Below, piece after piece: positions 17,821 through 25,630 of a stretch of DNA of 48,333 nucleotides. Position numbers and translations under genes: made by a program. This DNA comes from CAYJBH01 sp964368625. GTDB lineage: Bacteria > Bacillota > Clostridia > Oscillospirales > Ruminococcaceae. Below the pieces are notes generated by a model, which saw nothing but the letters and a program-made list of their open reading frames with translations, did no database searches and had not been told where the DNA came from. The DNA is taken from positions 1 to 48,333 of the forward strand of contig CAYJBH010000022.1 of NCBI GenBank assembly GCA_964368625.1, written 5' to 3'. Every line of letters begins with the position of its first letter. Within the stretch, counting starts at the first letter, position 1.

Positions 17821-18780
17821 ATGAAGATAACTACAATCGGTTGTGGTCGGTGGGGTACATTCATAACATGGTATCTTAATAGTATAGGACATAGTATAAC
17901 GTTATATGGTAGGGAAAGCTCGGTAAATATGAAAGAGCTTTATAAGACACGTCAAAATAAAATACTAAAGTTGCCCAAAAGCGTTAGGTTAACATCGGAT
18001 ATTAGCTGTGTTAATGATAGTGAAACCTTAATATTGTCAATTAACTCACAAGGCTTGCGCTCACTATGCATGCAGCTTGCGCAGCAAGGATTAAAGAATA
18101 CTATAGTAGTACTCTGTATGAAGGGTATCGAAATTGAAACAGGTGAACGGTTATCGCAGATAGCGAGCAGTATATTGGATAGTAGCAATGATATTGCCGT
18201 ATGGTTGGGCCCCGGACATGTACAGGAGTTCTATAATGGAATACCAAATTGTATGGTAATAGATAGTGAAAATATCCGGGTGAAAGAATTGCTTGTTAAC
18301 TCTTTTTCCAGTGATTTAATTCGATTTTATTATGGAGAAGATTTGATAGGAAATGAAATTGGCGCAGCGGCAAAGAATGTTATTGGAATAGCTGCCGGTA
18401 TGTTAGATGGTTTGCATTTATCCACACTTAAAGGAGCGTTAATGTCACGAGGCTCTCGAGAGATTGCAAGGCTGATATGTGCAGCTGGAGGCAATGAGCT
18501 ATCTGCTTATGGTTTATGCCATCTTGGAGATTACGAGGCCACTGTATTTTCAAAGTATAGTCAAAACAGGCTGTATGGTGAAAGGTTAGCACAAAATCAA
18601 ACATACGACAAGTTGGCAGAAGGATATTACACAGTTAAAGCGCTAGTAAAAATGGCGGAAAAATACGATGTGGATTTGCCAATTTGTAGAGTGGTTTACG
18701 GTGTGCTTTATGAGAATATTGATTTTGAAAAAGCACTTGATAGTTTGTTTAATCGAAGCTTAAAAAGCGAGTGGCAATAA
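17821..18780 (+). CDS. gpsA: NAD(P)H-dependent glycerol-3-phosphate dehydrogenase (GpsA-like)
   Basis: A 319-aa cytoplasmic enzyme predicted to interconvert dihydroxyacetone phosphate and sn-glycerol 3-phosphate for lipid synthesis. The Rossmann fold starts at once: 'ITTIGCGRWGTFITWYLNSIGH' contains GxGxWGT for NAD(P) binding. The C-terminal half has 'GAAAKNVIGIAAGMLDG' (catalytic Lys185), 'LMSRGSREIARL' and 'LGDYEATVFSKYSQNRLYG', in the order seen in GpsA. The GpsA consensus 'GLGDLxxTxxSxxSRN' has changed to 'HLGDYEATVFSKYSQNR', so this is a divergent, possibly second copy or paralogue. I chose the ATG at 17821 (GAAAGGGA 9 nt upstream), not the TTG 33 nt earlier. Confidence 0.85.
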   Translation: MKITTIGCGRWGTFITWYLNSIGHSITLYGRESSVNMKELYKTRQNKILKLPKSVRLTSDISCVNDSETLILSINSQGLRSLCMQLAQQGLKNTIVVLCMKGIEIETGERLSQIASSILDSSNDIAVWLGPGHVQEFYNGIPNCMVIDSENIRVKELLVNSFSSDLIRFYYGEDLIGNEIGAAAKNVIGIAAGMLDGLHLSTLKGALMSRGSREIARLICAAGGNELSAYGLCHLGDYEATVFSKYSQNRLYGERLAQNQTYDKLAEGYYTVKALVKMAEKYDVDLPICRVVYGVLYENIDFEKALDSLFNRSLKSEWQ

Positions 18781-18908
18781 CTGTATACTCAACTTAAATA
18801 AAGTTTTTAAAAGATATCATATAGCTTTATACACAATGTTTGAGAATTAAAGCTAAATAGGTGTTTTAATGCCGGCTACAAGAGAAACGAGCCTTGCTTA
18901 AACTATAG

Positions 18909-18957
18909 AAAAAAGATGCTGTTGCAAATGATTAAATCTTTTGCAACAGCATCTTTA
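18909..18957. terminator. Bidirectional intrinsic terminator
   Basis: The arms AAAGATGCTGTTGCAA and TTGCAACAGCATCTTT pair perfectly around a 13-nt loop, with an A-tract before and T-rich sequence after. It lies between the convergent gpsA-like gene and the ABC permease operon and can serve both. Confidence 0.9.
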
Positions 18958-18982
18958 TAAATTTAAAACTAATAGGTAAAAA

Positions 18983-19831
18983 CTATCCCTTAACAGCACC
19001 TGCCATCATACCTTTAACTAAACGTTCCTGGAATATAATAAACAAAACGATCATAGGTAGAACAGTCATGGTTAAAACGGCCATAATAACCGGAATATTC
19101 ATGGTGTACTCACCCTGATACTGCCATATTGCAAGAGGCAAAGTTTGGTTTTCTATGCCTTGGGTTAAGGTGTTAGCAAAGGTGTATTCATTCCAGATGT
19201 TAACGCCGTTATAGATGGCCAAGGTTGATAGGCCCGGGGTTGATAACGGAAGAATAATCTGAAAGAAGGTTCTGTATTTTCCGCAACCGTCCATCTCTGC
19301 TGCCTCTTCTAACTCCTTCGGAATACCGGACATGAACGAGGTTAAAATAAATACAGAAATAGGTGTTGCAAATGCAATTGCAGGTCCGATTAGAGCCCAA
19401 ATTGTATCATAAGTACCCATTTGTTGCGTCATTTTAAACACAGGGATCAGGGTAATGTGCATGGGCACAGACATAACCGCAACAATTCCACCATAGATAG
19501 GCTGGCATAACTTAAACTTAAAACGCGACAGCGGGTATGAAGCACACGCCGAGATGAAGAGAAGCAAAGTTAATGAAATTGCCAAAACGATAACACTGTT
19601 AGTAAAGAAGGTTAAGAAAGGGCCTTCCATAACGGTTACATAGTTATCAAACATCAAGCTTTCCGGCAGTGAGAACACGCCGCTGGTCATAAGCTCAAAC
19701 TCTTCTTTAAAAGAAGAAGAAACCATGAAAAAGAAAGGTAAAAAGGTTACAGTTATCCAAAACAGTGCAAGGATGAGTGCTATTGTCCATGCTACATAGC
19801 TTTTAGCTCGTGATTTAGCGTAGTTATTCAT
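18983..19831 (-). CDS. Carbohydrate ABC transporter permease (MalG type)
   Basis: A 282-aa, six-helix membrane subunit of the second sugar-type ABC system. The docking motif is intact ('EEAAEMDGCGKYRTFFQIILP'), and the C-terminus 'RLVKGMMAGAVKG' is the usual MalG-type ending. It is the last gene of the operon, 3 nt after the MalF-type gene. It shares only family-level likeness with the permease at 5812, so it is not a recent duplicate. No ATPase gene accompanies it. Confidence 0.95.
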   Translation of the reverse strand: MNNYAKSRAKSYVAWTIALILALFWITVTFLPFFFMVSSSFKEEFELMTSGVFSLPESLMFDNYVTVMEGPFLTFFTNSVIVLAISLTLLLFISACASYPLSRFKFKLCQPIYGGIVAVMSVPMHITLIPVFKMTQQMGTYDTIWALIGPAIAFATPISVFILTSFMSGIPKELEEAAEMDGCGKYRTFFQIILPLSTPGLSTLAIYNGVNIWNEYTFANTLTQGIENQTLPLAIWQYQGEYTMNIPVIMAVLTMTVLPMIVLFIIFQERLVKGMMAGAVKG

Positions 19832-19834
19832 TAC

Positions 19835-20740
19835 CTATACCTTCTCTTTCTTGCCGTTTAGGATACGCATGGTAACCAGGGCGATAACCGAAATCAAGAT
19901 AAACATACCGCCTGCAACAGCAGAACCATAGCCCATGTTGAATCGAATAAATGAGTTTTTATACATATAAGTAGCCATCAGCTCGGTGGAGTCGCTAGGG
20001 TTACCACCGGACATTGCCCAGACTAAATCGAAATATTTAAGTGAACCAACCAGCGAAAGAATTGCCGCACTGCGCATCGAAGGGGTTAAAAGTGGAAAGG
20101 CAATGCGCCAAAAATATTGAGCACGAGAAGCTCCGTCTATGATAGAAGCCTCGTATACATCATAAGAAATTCCGGTGTAAGCAGCCATAAAATAAACCAT
20201 GTAAAACGGAATAAATTGCCAACAAATAACACCGATAACGGTAAATAAAACTCTGTCCGGATCGCCGAGCAGGTCTATCTTACCACCACCTAAAAGCTCA
20301 GAAATACCTGAAATAATACCACCGTTAACTGCTAATGCGTATCGGAACAAGAATCCGATAGCAACCGAAGACATTAAAAGTGGAACAAACCATAAAATTT
20401 TAAATATTTTGGTTTTTTTACCGCCAAAATCTAAAAACGTTGCCAGTGCCAAACCGATTGGCAACTGAACCGCTATAGATAATACCATAATCCATAGATT
20501 GTTTGAGAATGCATTCCAAAAATCGGCATCAACTAACAAATTTTGCCAGTTAGTTAATCCAACAAAATCCCTGTCCGGCTCAATACCGTTCCAGGTGTAT
20601 AAGCTAATGTTAAAGGTTTCTATAATTGGATAGATAACAAATACTGAAATTAAGATAATAACCGGTGCAAGAAAGATTGCTGCCGCAGTATTAGTCGAGC
20701 GCTGACGACGCTTAGCGAGTAACGAAATTTGCGGTTTCAT
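19835..20740 (-). CDS. Sugar ABC transporter permease (MalF type)
   Basis: A 301-aa membrane protein with a basic cytoplasmic N-terminus (LLAKRRQRS) and six hydrophobic segments. The motif 'YEASIIDGASRAQYFWRIAFP' is the EAA loop with the second Ala changed to Ser, which is tolerated in this family. 'FDLVWAMSGGNPSDSTELMATYMYKNSF' is the typical MalF/UgpA signature. A GGAGGAC-like ribosome site precedes the ATG. It pairs with the MalG-type protein encoded next to it. Confidence 0.95.
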   Translation of the reverse strand: MKPQISLLAKRRQRSTNTAAAIFLAPVIILISVFVIYPIIETFNISLYTWNGIEPDRDFVGLTNWQNLLVDADFWNAFSNNLWIMVLSIAVQLPIGLALATFLDFGGKKTKIFKILWFVPLLMSSVAIGFLFRYALAVNGGIISGISELLGGGKIDLLGDPDRVLFTVIGVICWQFIPFYMVYFMAAYTGISYDVYEASIIDGASRAQYFWRIAFPLLTPSMRSAAILSLVGSLKYFDLVWAMSGGNPSDSTELMATYMYKNSFIRFNMGYGSAVAGGMFILISVIALVTMRILNGKKEKV

Positions 20741-20769
20741 AAGAATGTCCTCCGAAATTATTTTTTAAT

Positions 20770-20805
20770 AGATAAAGAGGTACAACAAATAGTACCTCTT
20801 TATCT
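20770..20805 (-). promoter_or_regulatory. Intercistronic stem-loop after the second binding-protein gene
   Basis: A perfect 14-bp stem (AGATAAAGAGGTAC / GTACCTCTTTATCT) with an 8-nt loop lies between the binding-protein and MalF-type genes. It has A/T-rich sequence on both sides. It is the same position as the hairpin at 7613-7649 in the other transporter operon, which suggests partial termination or mRNA protection. Confidence 0.7.
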
Positions 20806-20830
20806 AAAATTCTATATTGCGATTAAGCAA

Positions 20831-22204
20831 TTACTGTTGTGAGAGGTATTCATCCATAGCGTCTTGATGCTCTTGTGCAACTTCTTCCGGTGTTGCAGTG
20901 AAGTCAAACAATTTAAATGAAGCATTTTTATGGGCTTCAGATACTAGCGGTGGCAGATATTGGTCGTACCAAAGCTGAACAGCTGTTGATTCATTTAAAG
21001 CGTCTGCAATTTGTTGTACCATTGGGTCGGTGTACTCAACACCATCGATAGGAAGAGTATTACCAGCTTCAACCATCATGTCGAAGTATTCCTGATCGGT
21101 GTAGTAGGTAGCGCACTGGAATGCAGCGTCTAATTTTTCGCCTTCGCAGTTAAATGTGATGAAGTTACCACCAACTGTACCAACAACGATGTCAGCAGTT
21201 TCTGGATTGCTCTCTAAAGCTGGGAACTTAAACCAGTCAACCTTAGCATAGAATTCTTCGCTATCATTTTTATAAGTAGAACCGTCCCAAGATCCGATTA
21301 GTTTCATTGCAGCTTCTTCGCTGTAGAACATAGAAGTAGACTGCTTGTCGTCTTCACTTAGACCGTTAACACCCTCTGGGAAGTAACCTTTTTCAGTCCA
21401 TTCCTGGATTTTTTCACCTGCATAGATAAAGCTGTCGTTTACAAACGAACCTGTTCCGTCAACAGCGGAGTTAAAGGGCTCTAAACCACCATGTCTTGTT
21501 GCGAAATACATAAAATACATCGAACCAGTCCATTTAGATGAGTTAGCTAAAGCAAAAGGAACGTAGCCGTTTTCAAGAAGAGTGTCGGCAATAGTTTCTA
21601 GCTCAGCAATAGTTGCAGGCTCTTCTAAACCAAGTTCTGCAAATATTTCGGTATTATAGTAGATACCAGCAACAGATGCTTCACGAACTGGAATAGCATA
21701 GATTTCGCCATTGTAGGTAGACTGTGCAATAGCTGCATCCATATAGATATCATTCATGCCTGCTTCTTCAAACTTATCGGTAATAGGTACACCAAAACCT
21801 GACTCGATGTATTCGATCATCGGGCCACCTGACCATGTGTGATACATGTCAGGAGCTTGACCTGAACTCATAGCAATAACAAGATCTTGCTTATAAGTAT
21901 CATTTAATGTAGCAACCATGTTAACAGTGTAACCTGTGTCGGCATTCTCTGCATTAAATTTGTTTACTGCGTATTCCCATTGTGATTTACTTGGATCTTC
22001 TGTACCGCCGTTCCAAAACTCGATTACCTCAAGTTCACCATCAGCAGCTGCATCGTCACCACCATCATCTGTGGTTGCCTCTGATGTTGCACCATCATCG
22101 GTTGCATCATCGGTTGTAGTTTCTGATTGGCACCCTGCAAGCATAGATACGCTTAGTGCAGAAACTAAAAGTAGCGCTAGTAACTTTTTTGTTATTTTGC
22201 TCAT
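20831..22204 (-). CDS. Extracellular solute-binding lipoprotein (sugar ABC, family 1)
   Basis: A 457-aa lipoprotein. It has a signal peptide with lipobox LAGC (Cys25) and an Asp/Thr/Glu-rich linker (about 28-52), then a family-1 binding domain beginning 'LEVIEFWNGGTEDPSK'. 'DMYHTWSGGPMIEYIESG', 'YAIPVREASVAGIYYNTEIFAELGLEEPATIAELE' and 'MKLIGSWDGSTY' are family landmarks. I chose the ATG at 22204 because GGAGGAAC lies 8 nt before it and it gives a normal signal peptide; a longer frame begins at 22273. The ligand is unknown. The gene is flanked by gpsA-like and glycerophosphodiesterase genes, so a glycerol-phosphate type ligand is worth considering, but a plain sugar is equally possible. Confidence 0.95.
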   Translation of the reverse strand: MSKITKKLLALLLVSALSVSMLAGCQSETTTDDATDDGATSEATTDDGGDDAAADGELEVIEFWNGGTEDPSKSQWEYAVNKFNAENADTGYTVNMVATLNDTYKQDLVIAMSSGQAPDMYHTWSGGPMIEYIESGFGVPITDKFEEAGMNDIYMDAAIAQSTYNGEIYAIPVREASVAGIYYNTEIFAELGLEEPATIAELETIADTLLENGYVPFALANSSKWTGSMYFMYFATRHGGLEPFNSAVDGTGSFVNDSFIYAGEKIQEWTEKGYFPEGVNGLSEDDKQSTSMFYSEEAAMKLIGSWDGSTYKNDSEEFYAKVDWFKFPALESNPETADIVVGTVGGNFITFNCEGEKLDAAFQCATYYTDQEYFDMMVEAGNTLPIDGVEYTDPMVQQIADALNESTAVQLWYDQYLPPLVSEAHKNASFKLFDFTATPEEVAQEHQDAMDEYLSQQ

Positions 22205-22282
22205 TACAATGTTCCTCCAATTACATCTTTTGTGCAGTATTACATCTACGCAAGTTCGTAAATAAAACACCACCTTGAATTA

Positions 22283-22311
22283 ATAATATCTTAGTTGCCA
22301 CAAAATGTCAA
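22283..22311 (-). promoter_or_regulatory. Strong sigma-A-type promoter of the second ABC operon
   Basis: On the minus strand TTGACA (22311-22306), a 17-bp spacer and TATTAT (22288-22283). It lies about 80 nt upstream of the binding-protein start at 22204. Confidence 0.8.
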
Positions 22312-22601
22312 GGAATAGATGCTTTTACTCGCGTTTCTCTACCTTTTGCACTAACGATTATATTTTATTTTGTTAACATTGCACAATCGTCTCGTTTACA
22401 CTTTATTTACCTTTAAAATTTGTTGTGATTGCTAGTTAGTTTCTATATTATAAAACATTCTGTGAGAAAAATATTGTTACTTCTATATTATGAGCCAAAA
22501 CACTTTTAACAAATTTAGCTGCTATAGTTCTATATGTAAAGCTACTATTCATCAATTACAATAATTACCTACATTGAAAGCAAGAAAAAGAGGAGTATAG
22601 T

Positions 22602-22734
22602 ATGAAAAGTTATGGCTTTTATAATGACAAATTTTTTGTTTGCCTTACCTTTAGGTTTTACGTTTTCCGGTAGTGTTCTTGATTAATTAATAGGATATGA
22701 AGATGTTGTTATTTTAATAATGTTATTAATTTAA
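22602..22734 (+). pseudogene. Short degenerate membrane-protein fragment
   Basis: In the gap 22312-22734 the only coding-like signal is here. AGAGGAG lies 7-8 nt before an ATG at 22602, but that frame stops after 23 codons at 22673. The neighbouring frame from the ATG at 22624 gives a hydrophobic peptide (MTNFLFALPLGFTFSGSVLD, stop at 22684-22686), and after the stop the same frame continues with hydrophobic residues (LIGYEDVVILIMLLI). The good ribosome site, one frame change and one in-frame stop suggest the decayed start of a small membrane protein. The family is not recognised and chance is possible. Confidence 0.35.
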
Positions 22735-23727
22735 TTAATAGGTAGTTTTTATATTATTGTTATAACCCAGCTCTTGCAACGCTTCAAACATTAAATCGGG
22801 GCGGTCGGTAATAATTCCGTCGCAACCCAACTCAATAAGATCCTTCATTTCCTGCTTATTGTTAATTGTCCAGTAGTGCATAAACATATTACTGTGGTGT
22901 GTTTTGTACATAAGATAGGGGGTGTTTAGAGGAATAACACTGTAAGAGGAGGGGAGTTGAAGGCCTGCATAATCAAAATCAGCAAACATTCCAAAACCTA
23001 AATAGTTTAAAACTATAAATGATGTAGCAGTGTTAAAATCCATCGAAACGTTAACGGCATCATCCTTTATAGTGTTATAATATTGAATTATTTCCTGGTC
23101 GAATGCAGCAACACAGACATTTTCCTGTAAGTTATATTTGTTAATTAAACTATTTAACTCATTAGCGGCGGCAACTCCAATGTCGCCAGAATCTTTTATC
23201 TCCATAATATATAGTGTTTGATTACTAAAGGTTTCAAACATCTGTTCTACAGTCATTGGAACTAGGCGGCTTAAAACTAGTGGGTCTGTTTCGTTTTCAA
23301 AAGGTTTATCTCCGTTAATATTAACGAACTTGTATCCGAAATTCATGCTAATAATTTGTTCGTATGTGAAATCGTTAACGTATCCACTAGCATCCGATGT
23401 TGCATCTACCGTTAAATTATGATGAGTAATTAAGATGCCATCTTTAGTTAAGCAAAGGTCCATTTCGAGAACATCAACCCCCATAGCATTGCTCTCTTCA
23501 AAAGCCATTACAGTGTTTTCAGGATATAGATGTTTAGAACCCCCGTGTGCAATCACAAATGGAGCTTCCCCTTCTTCGACTTTAAAATTTGATAAACCAC
23601 TAAAACCTTTATATGGCATTATTTGCAGAAGTAAATAGAACAGGATAATACTTAAAACTATGGTTAGCTTTAGTATTCCTCTTTTATTTTTAGCTATGTT
23701 ATTAGTATACGTATCCTTTTTAATCAT
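22735..23727 (-). CDS. Membrane-anchored glycerophosphodiester phosphodiesterase
   Basis: A 330-aa protein that would hydrolyse glycerophosphodiesters to glycerol 3-phosphate and an alcohol. One N-terminal membrane helix (about 20-40) places the catalytic domain outside. The GDPD active-site landmarks are intact: 'AHGGSKHLYPENTVMAFE', 'DVLEMDLCLTKDGILITHHN' (Glu, Asp and the second His) and 'IMEIKDS' for the metal-binding Glu. 'HYWTINNKQEMKDLIELGCDGIITDRPDL' closes the barrel. AGGAAAAC lies before the ATG. It is downstream of the metallophosphoesterase gene in the same direction (142-nt gap). Confidence 0.93.
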   Translation of the reverse strand: MIKKDTYTNNIAKNKRGILKLTIVLSIILFYLLLQIMPYKGFSGLSNFKVEEGEAPFVIAHGGSKHLYPENTVMAFEESNAMGVDVLEMDLCLTKDGILITHHNLTVDATSDASGYVNDFTYEQIISMNFGYKFVNINGDKPFENETDPLVLSRLVPMTVEQMFETFSNQTLYIMEIKDSGDIGVAAANELNSLINKYNLQENVCVAAFDQEIIQYYNTIKDDAVNVSMDFNTATSFIVLNYLGFGMFADFDYAGLQLPSSYSVIPLNTPYLMYKTHHSNMFMHYWTINNKQEMKDLIELGCDGIITDRPDLMFEALQELGYNNNIKTTY

Positions 23728-23869
23728 ATGTTTTCCTGTTTATAGTAATTGTGTTTTCAATAAGTCGATAACAATATTAATCATACTGTTACTTAAATCA
23801 AAGATTTGAAACAGGCACCCAATTTCTTTGAAAAACCTCATCTTCGGCACAAAGAGCCTCGGTAGGGCT

Positions 23870-24727
23870 TTAAAGATATATATTAAACTCAGCAATTTCG
23901 GGAACTACTAAAAACCTTGCTGAAATTCTTGTTGTGCCTATGCCGGTATTTATATAAAGAGTGGGAGAGTTTTTGGTTTCTAACTCTGTAAGCCCACCAT
24001 CATATTTTGATGATAGTGTAGTTTCATTAAGAGCATATTCATTAATAAACGGTAAAAAAGGAATATCAATCTGTCCGCCATGTGTGTGACCACATAAAAT
24101 CAAGTCATAGTTCTCTATATGATAATCTTCAATAACGTCGGGTTCGTGGGATAGAAAAACACTATAATCAACATCAATAACATCCGCTACCGGCATTGAA
24201 GGATTGCCCATTAATGAATCATCGATTCCGGTAAATAATATACTAATTCCACTATCTAAAGTAAATACCGTATTTTGATTTGTTAATAGCATGAACCCCC
24301 CTTGGCTCATGATGTTTTCATATTGTCTTACTGCGCTACCGCCATAATCTCTATTGCCTCTTATAGCAATTTTTCCAACATTTGCATTTATTCTAGATAG
24401 CTCTGAAATAATAGCGTGATCATCATTATAAACTGAATAGTTATCGTATAGGTCGCCTGTGAATACAACAAAGTCTGTCGAGAGTGCATTTATTTCATCA
24501 ACAACCTTAGATAAATTTTCTGCAGTAAAGTCTTCTTTAATATGTGTGTCGGTAAACTGAACTATAGTAAAGGCGCTTGTTCCATCAGTATTTCCTAACT
24601 CAATCGTTTCGGTTTTAAGACGATATGGCTCAATTTTAAAAGCATAAATTAAACAGGAAAATGCCATCGCCGCTAATATTATTAAAATTAGTATTACTGT
24701 TGTAAATATTCTTAAAAATTTGTTCAA
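23870..24727 (-). CDS. Membrane-anchored metallophosphoesterase (YkuE/YaeI-like)
   Basis: A 285-aa protein with an N-terminal membrane anchor (about 5-28) and an outward calcineurin-like phosphoesterase domain. The metal-binding motifs are in order: 'FTDTH', 'FTGDLYDN', 'IRGNRDYG', 'LSHEPDV' and 'LCGHTHGGQ'. These match YkuE-type enzymes acting on phosphate esters in the envelope. I chose the TTG at 24727, with GGAG 9 nt upstream, rather than a TTG at 24769 without a ribosome site. With the following glycerophosphodiesterase it may form a small envelope phospholipid-turnover unit. Confidence 0.9.
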   Translation of the reverse strand: MNKFLRIFTTVILILIILAAMAFSCLIYAFKIEPYRLKTETIELGNTDGTSAFTIVQFTDTHIKEDFTAENLSKVVDEINALSTDFVVFTGDLYDNYSVYNDDHAIISELSRINANVGKIAIRGNRDYGGSAVRQYENIMSQGGFMLLTNQNTVFTLDSGISILFTGIDDSLMGNPSMPVADVIDVDYSVFLSHEPDVIEDYHIENYDLILCGHTHGGQIDIPFLPFINEYALNETTLSSKYDGGLTELETKNSPTLYINTGIGTTRISARFLVVPEIAEFNIYL

Positions 24728-24946
24728 TCGAATCTTCTCCGGGTTTTGTACATTCTTATTAAAATACAATATATACTATATTGTGTTTTTTCTGTTAGCA
24801 AATGTTGTAATAAGCTAATAGTGCTATTATTCTAACCGATAAAAGTGTTAATTTTTATAAATGTTGATTACTAAATAGAAAGATAATTATTTAGTTTTAT
24901 TTTCAAAGCTATTCTCTTAACCAAGGTATAAGTTTAATAATAAGAG

Positions 24947-25417
24947 TTATAAATGTATTTTACAGCTCATACTGCTTACCTCTAACCGAATGATACAAAC
25001 GGCTTCAAGCATGTTATTACTAAATGTCCAATCTTTTCGCTTAGTACTTTGAAACATTATGAGATTTAAAGCATTTATTTTTTCTGTTTCATCCTGTACT
25101 ATAGAGATTATTCCGTTTCCGATTATACTTTTAAAGCTTGCTGTGTAATCACAGGCAATATCACCGGTAGTTAGGTTATATCCTGCATCCATTTCAAAAC
25201 CAACATTGTTGGATTTATTTATTAATGATATCTTCCTGCCCTCATTAGCAGAGTGAAAATAGAGTGTGGTGATTCCGTTATTAATGGTATAACCAAAGTT
25301 TAGCGGAACTATATAAACGTTTCCATCGTCGTTAAACCCTACTCGGCAACAAACACACTCATCCATTACTTTATATATTTCTGCTATATCTGTTATTTCG
25401 CGATCTTTTCTTCGCAC
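24947..25417 (-). CDS. Pyridoxamine 5'-phosphate oxidase family protein (NimA-like flavoprotein)
   Basis: A 156-aa split-barrel flavin-binding protein. The start 'MRRKDREITDIAEIYKVMDECVCCRVGF', then 'VYIVPLNFGYTINNGITTLYFHSANEGRKISLI' and 'VGFEMDAG' match the nitroimidazole-resistance NimA/COG3467 group. Many members are of unknown substrate and are not drug-resistance genes. I chose the GTG at 25417: GGAG lies 9 nt before it, whereas the longer TTG start at 25432 would overlap that site. It is a single gene, divergent from the ABC exporter pair. Confidence 0.9.
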   Translation of the reverse strand: MRRKDREITDIAEIYKVMDECVCCRVGFNDDGNVYIVPLNFGYTINNGITTLYFHSANEGRKISLINKSNNVGFEMDAGYNLTTGDIACDYTASFKSIIGNGIISIVQDETEKINALNLIMFQSTKRKDWTFSNNMLEAVCIIRLEVSSMSCKIHL

Positions 25418-25536
25418 AATTATTATCTCCAAGGTTTATTTACTGCTTTATTATATACTAATCTTTTATGAAATTCAACAAATGATGCATAAAGGTAATG
25501 CTTTGGCTTGTATTATAGTTTGTGTCGCTTTCCTGC

Positions 25537-25565
25537 TTGTAATTAAATATTTTCGATGTTATAAT
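25537..25565 (+). promoter_or_regulatory. Sigma-A-type promoter of the CydDC-like ABC operon
   Basis: TTGTAA (25537-25542), a 17-bp spacer, TATAAT (25560-25565). It lies 65 bp before the GTG start at 25631. Confidence 0.65.
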
Positions 25566-25630
25566 TAATAACAAACAGTAGCTAACCGGCTATTGCTTTA
25601 TTTGAATTTAGAAAGGATTTGCCATAAATT

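Noticed and set aside
20831..22204. Calling the second binding protein UgpB (glycerol-3-phosphate binding)
   Set aside because: The class is shared by many sugar-binding proteins; gene neighbours alone are not enough to assign the ligand.
21936..22265. 109-codon plus-strand frame opposite the second binding-protein gene
   Set aside because: It mirrors the Asp/Thr-rich linker and signal peptide of the gene on the other strand; no independent support.
24947..25417. Calling the NimA-like gene a nitroimidazole resistance gene
   Set aside because: The family is broad and most members are unlinked to resistance; no promoter-bearing insertion element is adjacent.
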